NCBI RefSeq assembly: GCF_051155795.1
Contig: NZ_DAXETW010000052.1
Coordinates: forward strand, 1-64,000
Length of the DNA: 64,000 bases
Direction of reading: 5' to 3'
Origin: Longibacter sp051155795
GTDB taxonomy: Bacteria > Bacteroidota > Rhodothermia > Rhodothermales > Salinibacteraceae
Both the position numbers and the translations under genes were made by a program. Below are positions 16,382 to 25,454 of this stretch, piece by piece (the stretch's first letter is position 1; each line of letters starts with the position of its first letter). Under the pieces are notes generated by a model. It was not told the origin of the DNA and searched no databases. It saw only the letters and a program-made list of their open reading frames with translations.

Positions 16382-17497
16382 TCAGTAGCGGAGAACGGCG
16401 GTCACAGGCGCGGTCGCCGGTAGCTCCGCGTCTGTCACCTCGTGCACCGTTCCACCCGATATGATCGTATGCGCCATGGCGGCCTCGATGCGTCCGTCCA
16501 GATCGGGCGAGGCAACGTCAAGTTGCGGCGCGGGTTCGTGTGCTCCGTCGCCACCCCGGTCCGGCGCGTCCTTCAACGCCCGAGCGAGAGCTCTCGGTGC
16601 TGTCGCGACCGCGCGGGCCCGATGAACGAACAACGTATCCACGCGGCGCGCTGCGGCTTCTTCAAGAATCGTGTGGGCATCATCGACGTAGCGCTTCGGC
16701 GCCGTGGTGCGCGTCTCCCTGAGCGCGCGCAGATCCCCCGCCATGCGTCTTCGTGCATCGTCCCGAGCCTTGGCGGTAATCATATCGTAGAGTACATCCG
16801 CGTCCGGGCACGCGCCCGCTGCGAGCGGGTCGCCCGAAATCACGGACCGGTGCACGTTGACGGAGGCGTATGCCTCGATCAGGGCGGGCATCCCCATCAG
16901 AACGATCGGATGGTGACGGCAGGGGAGAATCGGGTCCAGACAGCGGTCCACGGCGTGAAGCCATCCAAGCACGGGGCCCTTTGACGACATATCTGAGGAT
17001 CGCTCCGGCGACATGGCGGCGGGTGGCGAGACTCCGATCGGCCGGTGACGTCGCCAGTCGCCGTACCCGTGAAATGCATGTGCCCCGTGAGGGCTGAGGT
17101 AGAGCCCGACGACGTATGACGGACGAAAGAGCGCCAGCAGGGGTTCGAGGAAAGGCGCTTCGCCGCGAACGAGGCGAGTCGGGACCGGCATCGGAAGGGA
17201 CAGCCGGATCGCCTGCATGGGCGTGATGAAGCAGGCGATGCCCGCTGGGGGACCGTTTTCGGCTGCGAACGACCGTTGCACGTCAATCCGCTCTGAACGG
17301 ATGCGATCGGCGATTTGGGCGAAGGCGTCATCCCGGCTCCCGTTCCTCTTCCGGAGCGTATGCAGCCCAGCTTTCAGCAACTGCGTGACCTCATCCTGTG
17401 GCGCGTAAATGGACACCACGGGCTCATCGCGCATGCGGAGCAGGGTGCGGAGGTCTTCGACCGAGGCGATGGAAGGACCGAGCGTGGGAGCATCCAT
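16382..17497 (-). CDS. BaeRF-type (bacterial eRF1-like) protein
   Basis: A 371-residue protein of the bacterial archaeo-eukaryotic release-factor-like group (BaeRF3-type). It opens SVEDLRTLLRMRDEPVVSIY and APQDEV, has LLALFRPSYVVGLYLSPHGA in the middle, a helical RRRMAGDLRALRE, the VDTLFVHRARAVA element of the eRF1-domain-3-like fold, and the closing TAPVTAVLRY. The family is related to eRF1/Vms1 and is suspected to act on ribosomes or peptidyl-tRNA, but bacterial function is largely unproven. I did not see a GGQ motif, so classic peptidyl-tRNA hydrolysis is not indicated. The upstream 620 bases are non-coding. Confidence 0.7.
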   Translation of the reverse strand: MDAPTLGPSIASVEDLRTLLRMRDEPVVSIYAPQDEVTQLLKAGLHTLRKRNGSRDDAFAQIADRIRSERIDVQRSFAAENGPPAGIACFITPMQAIRLSLPMPVPTRLVRGEAPFLEPLLALFRPSYVVGLYLSPHGAHAFHGYGDWRRHRPIGVSPPAAMSPERSSDMSSKGPVLGWLHAVDRCLDPILPCRHHPIVLMGMPALIEAYASVNVHRSVISGDPLAAGACPDADVLYDMITAKARDDARRRMAGDLRALRETRTTAPKRYVDDAHTILEEAAARRVDTLFVHRARAVATAPRALARALKDAPDRGGDGAHEPAPQLDVASPDLDGRIEAAMAHTIISGGTVHEVTDAELPATAPVTAVLRY

Positions 17498-18119
17498 GGC
17501 AGGAAGCCTGCGATCAAGGGAAACGGCCGTTCAGCGTGTCAGAGTGGTTCGCACCTTTCTCGGAGACCGGCGTCAGGCCGACATGCGTCCCGTCGTCCTG
17601 CGTTTTCACGCGACACGAGACAGGTCCCCTGACGCAATACCGATCCTCCTGTCGGAGCCGAACCGACATGTATAGTGTAATGACCCCACGGATGCGCGCC
17701 GTACCGCCTTTTCTCCGCTTCGATATCCTTTATTGCGATGTCGAATTGTGGGAAGAAGACTGACCGCAACCGGAGCGAAGGTCTATCCCGGCCCCGACGT
17801 GGAACGAATCGATGTATGAGCGATTGCGCACGGGCGGCACACACATCGTCATCTGAGCGAGCCGTTGATTCAGATCCCATCGTGGACGTGATGGGGATTC
17901 TGTCATCAAGATGGATCTACGACAGCCCGATGAAGGTTTGGTGTACCGTCAGGTGTCGGTCCCGGTGCGTCTGCGACAATACCTGATCCCTGACCCCGGT
18001 TCTCCCCCACGGCCGTGCTGCGACATCGTCGGTACGATATATTCCGAGTCACATTGACCCGTTGTCGCAGTCGATTCTCGCGATAATCTTTGCCGGCGAC
18101 GGTTTGAGAGGGTAGAACT
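17498..18119. other. 622-bp divergent intergenic region
   Basis: This lies between the BaeRF-like gene (minus) and the sensor kinase (plus). No convincing gene is present; the small frames at 17539-17880 and 17738-17986 have neither a start signal nor a motif. It must hold both promoters. The unusual length could allow regulatory structure, but I found no riboswitch-like pattern. Confidence 0.4.
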
Positions 18120-19625
18120 ATGATCGAGTCGCCCTGGAAGCACGAAAGCGTTCCGGAGAGTTTCACCGTTGCGGTCTTCGTTGTAGACGACGACTGGCGG
18201 TTTCGGTATGTTGACACCGCCGCTTCGGACATTCTGCAGCGCCCGGCCGACGAACTGGAAGGGTCGCGGGTCTGGGACGCGTTTCCGGAAGCCGTTGATA
18301 CGGTGTTTTTCCAGGAGTATCACCGGGCGATGGAAGAGGGCATCGCCGTCCGATTCGAGGCGTTCTACGATCCGCTCAACGTCTGGGTGCAGGTCTACGC
18401 GTATCCAATCGAGGACGGGTTGACCGTCATTTTTCAGGACATCACCCAGCGGAAGAATGCCGAGCGGAATGCCGAGCGGTTGCAGGCTCGCAATCGAGCC
18501 ATCGTGCAGGCACTCCCCGATGACGTCTATCTCATCAGTGAATCTGGCATCATCGTAGAGGTTGAGCACGGCGGTGGGGAGGTATCGCCGGCTCGCGAGG
18601 CCATCCTGGGCCGAAGCATCGACGACGTGTTTCCGGTACGTGCGGCCCGGCTGTTTCGTGAGGCCATCGCCGATGTCCGATCCTCCGGGTCGATGCGCGT
18701 TCTCAGTTACAACCTACCGAGGACTGGGACGAACGAGCCGGTCGATGGCGGCGGAGGTGGGACGTCCGACGTGAGTGGGCGCTGGATGGAGGCTCGGATC
18801 GTGCCGGTCGAGGGGGATGGCGTCCTGGCCATCTTGCGTGACGTCACGACCCAGCGGAAACTTGAGCGGCAGGTTCTGGAGGTCGCCCGGCGAGAGCGAG
18901 AACGGATCGGCCGGGACCTGCACGACGGCATCGGGTCGTTGCTGTCCGGCATTTCGATGATGACGCGGAGTCTTGCCCGGGATGCGGAGGACGGCCGGGA
19001 CGTGTCCGTCGAGCAGCTTCGCGAAATCAGCCGCCTGGCAAAGGAGGGCGTAACGCAGGCACGGGCCCTATCTCGCGGACTGAATCCGATCGACGTTGAG
19101 CCGGATCGCTTCGTTGCGTCCATCCGCGAGATGGCGTCGAACACAGAGACGATGACGGGCGTCCGCTGCTTTCTGGATGATCCGGACGACATTCGGTCCC
19201 TGAAGCTGGAAGTGGCGACGCAGCTGTACTGGATTACCCAGGAGGCCGTTAATAATGCCGCCCGCCACGCCGACTGCGACGAGATCGCGATTGGCGTATG
19301 GGTCGACAACGACGAGTTGATGGTTCGCGTCCGCGATGACGGCAAAGGGCTCTCGGAGGCGAGCAGCAGCGGCCTCGGGCAACAGACGATGCGCTACCGG
19401 GCGGAGGTGATCGGGGCGTCCATCGATATTACCAACCGGGAGCCGACGCCGATGCGGCGCGCCGCTGAAGACGATGCCGCTGAAGACGATGACGTAGAAG
19501 ACGATGTTGACGTATCGGCGCACAAAACCGGTGTGGACGTCATCTGTCGCCTGCCCGTATGGAAAGCCATTCCGAACGACGTATCCGGCGCTGAAGAGCC
19601 ATTCGGGAAAGAGGCGACGACCTAA
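18120..19625 (+). CDS. PAS-PAS sensor histidine kinase (HisKA_3 type)
   Basis: A 501-residue cytoplasmic sensor kinase with no membrane segments. Two PAS-like domains lie at about 15-110 (VFVVDDDWRFRYVDTAASDI) and 128-245. The dimerisation and phosphoacceptor helix RERERIGRDLHDGIGSLLSG carries His268, the HisKA_3 class that pairs with NarL-type regulators. The ATPase has an N-box QEAVNNAARHA near 375-384 and a DDGKG box near 407. An acidic segment at about 446-465, encoded by a 15-bp tandem repeat, interrupts the last strand of the ATPase. The response-regulator gene begins 81 bases downstream, so the two form a two-component pair. The signal is unknown. Confidence 0.9.
   Translation: MIESPWKHESVPESFTVAVFVVDDDWRFRYVDTAASDILQRPADELEGSRVWDAFPEAVDTVFFQEYHRAMEEGIAVRFEAFYDPLNVWVQVYAYPIEDGLTVIFQDITQRKNAERNAERLQARNRAIVQALPDDVYLISESGIIVEVEHGGGEVSPAREAILGRSIDDVFPVRAARLFREAIADVRSSGSMRVLSYNLPRTGTNEPVDGGGGGTSDVSGRWMEARIVPVEGDGVLAILRDVTTQRKLERQVLEVARRERERIGRDLHDGIGSLLSGISMMTRSLARDAEDGRDVSVEQLREISRLAKEGVTQARALSRGLNPIDVEPDRFVASIREMASNTETMTGVRCFLDDPDDIRSLKLEVATQLYWITQEAVNNAARHADCDEIAIGVWVDNDELMVRVRDDGKGLSEASSSGLGQQTMRYRAEVIGASIDITNREPTPMRRAAEDDAAEDDDVEDDVDVSAHKTGVDVICRLPVWKAIPNDVSGAEEPFGKEATT
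19464..19508 (+). repeat. 15-bp coding tandem repeat (acidic), three copies
   Basis: GAAGACGATG recurs at 19467, 19482 and 19497, with period 15. In frame it encodes repeated EDD-type acidic residues inside the ATPase region of the kinase. It is probably a slippage product; the same 15-bp period is seen in rpsA. Confidence 0.75.
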
Positions 19626-19706
19626 TCTGGCGCCTGGTTCTTGACTCCACCTGTTCCGGCCCTACGGCCATTCGCTCACACGATCACGGACTGCCGACAA
19701 CCGACG

Positions 19707-20351
19707 ATGATGCACGATATCTTCGTAGTAGATGATCACCCCGTCATGCGCCGCGGCTATGCGGCCCTGATTGGGCGGGAATCCGATCTTCGTCTGGCGG
19801 GGGAAGCGTCCACCGCCGAGGAAGCCCTGGAAAACGTCCAGGAGGACGAGCCGGACCTGATCATCGTCGACATTTCGCTGGAGGGAATGAGCGGCATCGA
19901 ACTCATCAAGCATCTGCAGTCCCAGCATCCCGATCTGCCCATCCTCGTGGTGTCTATGCACGACGAGACGCTCTATGGCGAGCGTGCCCTTCATGCCGGC
20001 GCACGCGGCTATGTGATGAAGAGTGAGGTGGACGACGTCATCATCGAGGCCATCCGGCAGGTCCTGCAGGGAGGCTTTTACCTCACCGACCACCTCAACC
20101 GAAAGATTTTGCTCCAGTACACGGGGCGCGGCCCGCAGGAGGGGACGACGCTTGAGCAACTCAGCGATCGTGAGCTGGAGGTGTTCGAACTGATCGGACG
20201 AGGCCGCAGCACGCGCGATATCGCGGAATCCCTGCACGTCAGCGTTAAAACGGTGCAGTCGCACCGGAGTCGGATCAAGCAGAAACTCGCGATCGACAAC
20301 ATCACCGAACTGACCCGTCGCGCCGTCGTCTGGGTGCAGCACCAGAACTGA
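19707..20351 (+). CDS. NarL/FixJ-type response regulator
   Basis: A 214-residue response regulator. The receiver domain (about 3-118) has the acidic pair DD at 9-10, phosphoacceptor Asp55 (IIVDISL) and Lys105 (YVMKSE). The LuxR-type DNA-binding helix-turn-helix follows at about 150-210 (SDRELEVFELIGRGRSTRDI, then VSVKTVQSHRSRIKQKL). It should be phosphorylated by the adjacent HisKA_3 kinase. ATG 19707 is chosen: the upstream frame from TTG 19641 lacks domain content and MMHDIFVVDDH is the normal N-terminus. The regulon is unknown. Confidence 0.9.
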   Translation: MMHDIFVVDDHPVMRRGYAALIGRESDLRLAGEASTAEEALENVQEDEPDLIIVDISLEGMSGIELIKHLQSQHPDLPILVVSMHDETLYGERALHAGARGYVMKSEVDDVIIEAIRQVLQGGFYLTDHLNRKILLQYTGRGPQEGTTLEQLSDRELEVFELIGRGRSTRDIAESLHVSVKTVQSHRSRIKQKLAIDNITELTRRAVVWVQHQN

Positions 20352-20359
20352 CGCGCCGG

Positions 20360-21763
20360 TTACGCACCGTCGGCGTCTGTGCCGGCAAGCGCCTCCACCT
20401 CATCGATGGATTTTGGGATGGAGGGGCCGATGACGTCGGGTCCGTCGGACGTCACGTGCACATCGTCCTCGATCCGAATGCCTCCGAAGCCGACGAAGTC
20501 GTCCACGACGTCATAATTGATAAAGCGCGTGTGCTTCTCTTCCTCGCGCCAGCGTGCTATCAGCTGGGGGATGAAGTAGCAACCCGGCTCCACCGTCACG
20601 ACGAATCCGGGCTCGATCGTTCGCCCGAGCCTGAGCGCGCTGAGACCGAACTGGTCGGACCGCTGCACTTCGTCGTCGTAGCCGACGTAGTCCTCCCCGA
20701 GGTTTTCCATATCGTGCACGTCCAGCCCCAGCATGTGCCCGAGTCCGTGGGGAAAGAACAGCGCATGGGCGCCTGCGGCAACGGCGTCGTCCGCCTCGCC
20801 GCGCATCAGTCCGATGTCGATCAGATGCTTCGTCAGGACGCGGGACGCAAGAAGGTGAATGTCACGGAAGGGCGTTCCTGGGGTGCAGGCCTCGATGGCG
20901 GATTCCTGCGCGTCGAGCACGGCCGCATACACGGCCCGCTGCCGGTCGGAAAACGTGCCGCTGACCGGCGTAACGCGGGTGACGTCGGCGGCGTAGTGCA
21001 TGGACGACGTGGCGCCGGTGTCGACGAGTAGCAGATCCTCAGCCAGAAGCGGATTCGTGTAATGGTGATTGTGAAGCACCTCGCCGCGGACGCTGCAGGT
21101 GACGGGGAAGGAAAGCTCGCCGCCGCCTGTCCGGGCGAGTCCGGCCACGCGCGCCGCGATCTCCTGCTCCGTTTGCCCTGGCGCCGCCATCCGCATGGCG
21201 GTCTCGTGCATGGTCTTGGTCACCTTTACCGCCTCCTCCAGTTGTCGAATCTCCTCGCTCGACTTGATCGACCGCTGCGCTACCACCGCTCGGACCAGTC
21301 GCTCGGACGCGAAATCGCCGCTTCGATGCGCGGAGATTCCAAGCAGTGACGCCAGACGGAGCCGGTGCGCGTCGCGGTAGGGAGGAAGGATATGAACGTC
21401 GCGGTCCCTCTGGAGCGCGGACTGGATGTCGTTTCGGAGGTCGGACCGAGCCGATGTGCTCCCAATGCCGGAAACCTCCGCCCGGTCACCAATTGACGGC
21501 TTAGGTCCGGTCCACACCACCTCGTCGAGTCCGGCGTCGTCGCCGTACAGCGTGGTTTCGCCGGTGCCGGTATCGATTACCAGCGCAAGTCCCGGCTGGT
21601 CGAGCCCCGTGTAGTACAGAAAGGTGCTGTCCTGCCGGAAGGGGTACGGATTCCCATCGTAGTTCATCGGCGACTCCTCGTTGCCAAGAAGTAGAACGAG
21701 GCCGGACGGCAACGCATCGGCCAGTTCGCGGCGACGGGCGACGTACGTAGGAGCAGAAAACAT
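20360..21763 (-). CDS. Xaa-Pro aminopeptidase (aminopeptidase P family)
   Basis: A 467-residue M24B metallopeptidase that removes an N-terminal residue next to proline. The N-terminal AMP_N domain (about 1-140) has EESPMNYDGNPYPFRQDSTF and LYYTGL. The pita-bread catalytic domain has the five metal ligands in order: Asp in LLVDTGA, Asp in YAADVTR, His in GLGHMLGL, Glu in VTVEPGCY and Glu in GIRIEDD. The frame stays open to 21850, but I prefer ATG 21763. The product then starts MFSAPTYVARRREL, and an imperfect copy of the TYVARRR coding stretch sits upstream (see findings). It is convergent with the response-regulator gene (8-base gap). Confidence 0.9.
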   Translation of the reverse strand: MFSAPTYVARRRELADALPSGLVLLLGNEESPMNYDGNPYPFRQDSTFLYYTGLDQPGLALVIDTGTGETTLYGDDAGLDEVVWTGPKPSIGDRAEVSGIGSTSARSDLRNDIQSALQRDRDVHILPPYRDAHRLRLASLLGISAHRSGDFASERLVRAVVAQRSIKSSEEIRQLEEAVKVTKTMHETAMRMAAPGQTEQEIAARVAGLARTGGGELSFPVTCSVRGEVLHNHHYTNPLLAEDLLLVDTGATSSMHYAADVTRVTPVSGTFSDRQRAVYAAVLDAQESAIEACTPGTPFRDIHLLASRVLTKHLIDIGLMRGEADDAVAAGAHALFFPHGLGHMLGLDVHDMENLGEDYVGYDDEVQRSDQFGLSALRLGRTIEPGFVVTVEPGCYFIPQLIARWREEEKHTRFINYDVVDDFVGFGGIRIEDDVHVTSDGPDVIGPSIPKSIDEVEALAGTDADGA

Positions 21764-22015
21764 GGCGGGAAGAGGCGGGTCCGGAGAATTCGGTGGTACG
21801 GGTAGACGCAGCATCACCCGTCGACGTGCAACGTACGTGGTCCCGATCAAAATTGTAATGAGAAGTGCGGAAAGACTCGTGATGGCACGTAGGAGGGCGA
21901 AGGTCGGGCGTAACGTGTCCGTTGACGGGCGAACCTAACGACGTGTCAACCGTCGCAGCCTATGGTTCGAATTCGCCGGACTTGCTTGTTTCATTGATCC
22001 GTCAAGACATCCCGA

Positions 22016-22624
22016 ATGAAAGACTTTTTCGAGCAAAAGCGGCTCCACAGTGGATTCTCGTACGACGAATACAAAGAGGCCTGGCGTGAGAGCAAGGATC
22101 GGGCACCCGGCGACCTCGATCGGGACGAGCGAAAGATGCTGCACTATCTCCGGTATAACTGGGAGCGATCGCTTGCCGTCGAGAACGAGTACAACGTGTC
22201 CGACGACTTACGGTCAGCCGTTGAGGGTATCGACGAACCGCAGCTCTGGATGGTGATCACCGAGCCCTGGTGCGGCGACTCCGCGTTTTGCCTTCCCGTC
22301 ATTCGTGCTGCCGCTGAGCGCAACGACCACGTCACGCTGCGCATCCTGCACCGGGATGACAATCTCGACATCATGGATCAGTATCTGACGGGCGGCAGCC
22401 GCAGTATTCCGAAGCTCGTGGCCTTTAGCCAGGAGGGGAGTGAACGCTTTCAGTGGGGACCGCGTCCGGACAAAGGACAGCGCGTGTTCGATCACCTCAA
22501 GGAGCAGGGACGGGACAAAATGGAGATCGTGCAGGAACTCATCTCCTGGTACGAAGACGGCGGCTACGTGCACGTCGACGAGGAACTGGTCGAGACAATT
22601 CAGTCGCACCTCACGGAAGCCTGA
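22016..22624 (+). CDS. thioredoxin-family protein (WCGDS type)
   Basis: A 202-residue protein of a thioredoxin-like family common in Bacteroidota. Residues 1-65 are a helical N-terminus; the thioredoxin fold then starts at LWMVITEPWCGDSAFCLPVI. The usual CxxC is replaced by C86-GDSAF-C92, so a classical dithiol exchange is doubtful, and cis-Pro lies in SRSIPKLVAF. The C-terminus is helical. It is probably a redox or scaffold protein in the cytoplasm; there is no signal peptide. The TerB gene follows after 184 bases. Confidence 0.8.
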   Translation: MKDFFEQKRLHSGFSYDEYKEAWRESKDRAPGDLDRDERKMLHYLRYNWERSLAVENEYNVSDDLRSAVEGIDEPQLWMVITEPWCGDSAFCLPVIRAAAERNDHVTLRILHRDDNLDIMDQYLTGGSRSIPKLVAFSQEGSERFQWGPRPDKGQRVFDHLKEQGRDKMEIVQELISWYEDGGYVHVDEELVETIQSHLTEA

Positions 22625-22808
22625 CCGGACCGCTTCCGGCGTGACGTCTACGCGCTCGTTCGCCCGACGAAGATCGTCGTTCATGACCCGCACCTTTAGA
22701 TCCAAACTTCGCAGCATCCGGGACAGTGTGAATTGCGTTTTGGGACACGTTCACTGTATCCTGCGAACTCACAAGCGGCATCGCTGAGGAATCTCCGATT
22801 GGCCTGGT

Positions 22809-23615
22809 ATGGTTGACTCGAAAAACACCTGGACGCAGACGCATGATCTTGCGCTGTTGTATGTCGCTCTGGCATACGGCACGGACCACGACCTGTCCGA
22901 CGACGAGGTGGTCGCTATTACCGGGGCCCTGAAAGACTGGGTCGTCGTTCCCAACGACACGCACGTCCAGGAAATCGTGATGGAAGCGGCGACGGTGTTC
23001 CTGGAAGGGGACGCGAAGGCGGAGTTGTCGCGGGCTATCGACACCCTCGGCGGTTCACTCGCACCCGACGAGCGGCGACGGGCCCTCACGGACGTCATTC
23101 GGATCGCGGAAGCAGACGGTGTTCTCCTTGAGCGTGAGCAGGGCCTCATTTCCCGGGTCGCGGACGCTTGGTCGCTGCGCCGGCTCGAGCGAGAGTTGAT
23201 CGGAGACACCGAAGCTGCGATGCAGCCCGACGGCGAAGACTGGGGCCTCATTCACGAGCTGGCGTTCCTCTTCCTCGTGGTCGCTCACGTGGCAAACAAC
23301 GAGTTGAGCGAGAGTGAGATCGCAGTGATCCTCGAGCGTCTCCAGGAATGGCAGCCGGATCTCGGCCCGGAGGAGGCCCGGGAGATCGTGCGGTTGTCTC
23401 TTCAGGTCTACGCAGAAGGTGAGCAGGAAGAGCTGATTCGCGACTCGATGACGACGCTGAAAAATGCCCTTCCGGACGTTCAGCGGCTTGCCGTGCTCGA
23501 CGACCTTCACTGTGTAGCCCAGGCGGACGGCAACCTGTCGGATCGGGAACGGGATCTTATCACATCTCTGGCACGAGCGTGGGACGTGAACGTGCGGCTG
23601 AACGGTCGCTGCTAA
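22809..23615 (+). CDS. TerB-like protein, tandem TerB domains
   Basis: A 268-residue acidic, all-helical protein with two TerB-like domains (about 10-115 and 140-260). Each starts with HDLALLYVALAYGTDHDLSD or HELAFLFLVVAHVANNELSE and closes with an AEADGVL or AQADGNL acidic metal-binding-type motif. Single TerB domains are linked to tellurite resistance and other stress responses by partly unknown mechanisms. No ter operon partners are present, so I do not infer tellurite resistance. A terminator follows. Confidence 0.8.
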   Translation: MVDSKNTWTQTHDLALLYVALAYGTDHDLSDDEVVAITGALKDWVVVPNDTHVQEIVMEAATVFLEGDAKAELSRAIDTLGGSLAPDERRRALTDVIRIAEADGVLLEREQGLISRVADAWSLRRLERELIGDTEAAMQPDGEDWGLIHELAFLFLVVAHVANNELSESEIAVILERLQEWQPDLGPEEAREIVRLSLQVYAEGEQEELIRDSMTTLKNALPDVQRLAVLDDLHCVAQADGNLSDRERDLITSLARAWDVNVRLNGRC

Positions 23616-23685
23616 GGCATCCGGTTCGCACCGCACTGTAGCCGCGTACCTATCCCTTTCAGCGTTGCGGCACTCCAGGCTCTGG

Positions 23686-23722
23686 CGCCTCGTTCTTCCT
23701 CGGAGGAGCGAGGCGTTTTTTT
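23686..23722 (+). terminator. rho-independent terminator
   Basis: CGCCTCG ... CGAGGCG (stem 23686-23715) followed by seven Ts. It ends the transcript of the TerB-like gene. Confidence 0.85.
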
Positions 23723-23864
23723 ACGGGGGATGCGCATGCGACGGGCGGATGGCAGCGGGCAGATGGGCGCGACCTCGTGCTTACACACATCGTTGCGTTT
23801 CCGGCGGGGGACGCATGATTACGTTGGGTGCAGAAGCGTTCCCGAATCGAACTCCACCCGCGCC

Positions 23865-24596
23865 ATGACTCTTCCTCAGCCTCGCGCTATCGTTTGCCTC
23901 GTCTTCGCAGGCATGGCGGCAGCGATTTTCGCCCGCCCGACTGCCGGGCAACAGCTCTCCGACCGAAACACACGATCGATTGCCGCCCATCTGGTTGATG
24001 CGAAGGAAAATGCGGTTGGTGCGGCCGACGATAGCCACCGGGTCGACGGGTCGCGCGTGAGTCCTGTGGCTGAACTTGCCTCGGCGCGTCACGCGGCGGA
24101 GCGGGCGCATCTGTGGCGGGTGGCCGCCTGGGGAGGCGTTAACGCCCTCGGTGGACTCGCCCTGGTGACGGGGACAGGCCGCACGGATCAGCCGCTCTGG
24201 TGGGGGTTCGGCGCGCAGTCCGGCCTGTGGGGTGTCATTAACGTAGGTATCGCAACCGCGGGGCTGCTCGCGTCCGGATCCCCGGAGACGGGATACGACG
24301 CCGCCCTCTCGGCCGAGCGGACATACCACGACATTCTGCTCTTCAACCTCGGCCTCAACGTCGCCTACTCCTCCGTCGGAACCACCCTCGTGTTGCTCTC
24401 GCATCGGGGCCTGGACAATCCACGCGCATTCCGCGGGCACGGCTACTCGTTGATCATGCAGGGCGCCGGTCTCTTCGTTCTCGACGCCGTCGCTTTCCTG
24501 GGATCACGAAGCCGACTCTCCGGACTCCTCGACGTGGCCGGGTCGCTGTCGGGGCGAGCCCTCCCAACCGGGTTCGCCCTTACGTGGTCCTTCTGA
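23865..24596 (+). CDS. exported/membrane hypothetical protein
   Basis: A 243-residue protein. A hydrophobic N-terminus with a possible signal cut (ARPTAGQQ, about residue 25) is followed by a hydrophilic stretch and then four membrane segments (about 78-100, 112-133, 155-178 and 190-212). WRVAAWGGVNALGGLALV and LWGVINVGIATAGL look like the start of a small unknown membrane family seen in Bacteroidota. I cannot name a function. ATG 23865 is chosen because upstream in-frame codons are Arg/His-rich and lack a signal. The last 93 bases overlap the convergent fxsA gene. Confidence 0.6.
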   Translation: MTLPQPRAIVCLVFAGMAAAIFARPTAGQQLSDRNTRSIAAHLVDAKENAVGAADDSHRVDGSRVSPVAELASARHAAERAHLWRVAAWGGVNALGGLALVTGTGRTDQPLWWGFGAQSGLWGVINVGIATAGLLASGSPETGYDAALSAERTYHDILLFNLGLNVAYSSVGTTLVLLSHRGLDNPRAFRGHGYSLIMQGAGLFVLDAVAFLGSRSRLSGLLDVAGSLSGRALPTGFALTWSF

Positions 24597-25130
24597 CGAT
24601 GACGAGCCGTTCGGTCGGGGCGGAGGACCCCCGTCTCCGGCTGGTGAGCCTCCCGGTCCGCTTCCGCTTGGTCCGCGCGACGGACCGCCCGGGCCGGCGG
24701 AGGGACCACCCGGACCACCCGAGGGAAAGCCGCCGAAGAAGCCGAATTGCATGTTTAGCGATCCATCCTGCATTTTCTTCTTCACCCGGTTCATCACCAG
24801 GCGCCGGATCAGGGCCCGGGAGGGCGGGATCAGACCGAGAAAACCGACGATGTCGGTTAACACCCCGGGCGTGATGAGCAACGCGCCGGCGATCAAGATG
24901 ATGACGCCGTCGAGTAACTCTTTCCCCGGGAGGCCGCCCTGCGCGAGGCTGCGGTTCAGGCGCTGCCACGCCGAGAGGCCTTCGCGCTTCGCCAGAAAAC
25001 TACCGGCAATCCCGGTCGCGACGATGACGGCGACGGTTTCCCAGAAGCCGATCCACTGGCCGACTTTCAACAGCAGGGCAAGCTCGACGGCCGGAGTGAC
25101 GAGGAAAAGAACAACGAGACGGGCAAGCAT
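24504..25130 (-). CDS. fxsA: FxsA family membrane protein
   Basis: A 208-residue protein with the FxsA fold: two to three hydrophobic segments (5-48 and 73-95), with LFLVTPAVELALLLKVGQWI and ALLITPGVLTDIVGFLGLIP as hallmarks. In other bacteria FxsA is a cytoplasmic-membrane protein linked to F exclusion of phage T7 and to lipid or protein quality control. Residues 129-208 are a Gly/Pro/Ser-rich tail (GGPGGPSAGPGG) absent from short FxsA proteins. The final 93 bases run antiparallel into the convergent membrane-protein gene. Function here is inferred from family only. Confidence 0.85.
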   Translation of the reverse strand: MLARLVVLFLVTPAVELALLLKVGQWIGFWETVAVIVATGIAGSFLAKREGLSAWQRLNRSLAQGGLPGKELLDGVIILIAGALLITPGVLTDIVGFLGLIPPSRALIRRLVMNRVKKKMQDGSLNMQFGFFGGFPSGGPGGPSAGPGGPSRGPSGSGPGGSPAGDGGPPPRPNGSSSSEGPRKGEPGWEGSPRQRPGHVEESGESAS

Positions 25131-25454
25131 AACAGCGGGAGTGTAGCGCGAAAAACCCGGCTAAGCGCACCGGGAGCGTCAGGCATTCGTGCACGGTGGT
25201 CCCGTCCCTCAAAGGAGGGCCGGGTATCGAACCGCCTATACGAACGATGGGGCGGGAGGCTCCCGATGAATGAGTCTGCATGGGGCGCGCAGATTCGTCG
25301 TCCAGGGGGACGGGACGACGCGGATCCGGTCGGGGCCGAAGGAATACAGGCACATGAGACGTTACGGTTCCATCCCGGTCCGGTGTCGGGTAGGATCGTA
25401 TCGTTGATGTCGCACCTCATCTTCGACTTCCACAAGATCCTCCTCTCCTAACAC
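25131..25454. other. 324-bp divergent intergenic region
   Basis: This lies between fxsA (minus) and the FAD oxidoreductase (plus). No ORF with a plausible start is present. Promoters for both must lie here but no clear consensus can be picked. Confidence 0.4.

Noticed and set aside
22809..23615. Tellurite resistance function for the TerB-like gene
   Set aside because: No other ter genes are present; TerB domains occur in many unrelated contexts.
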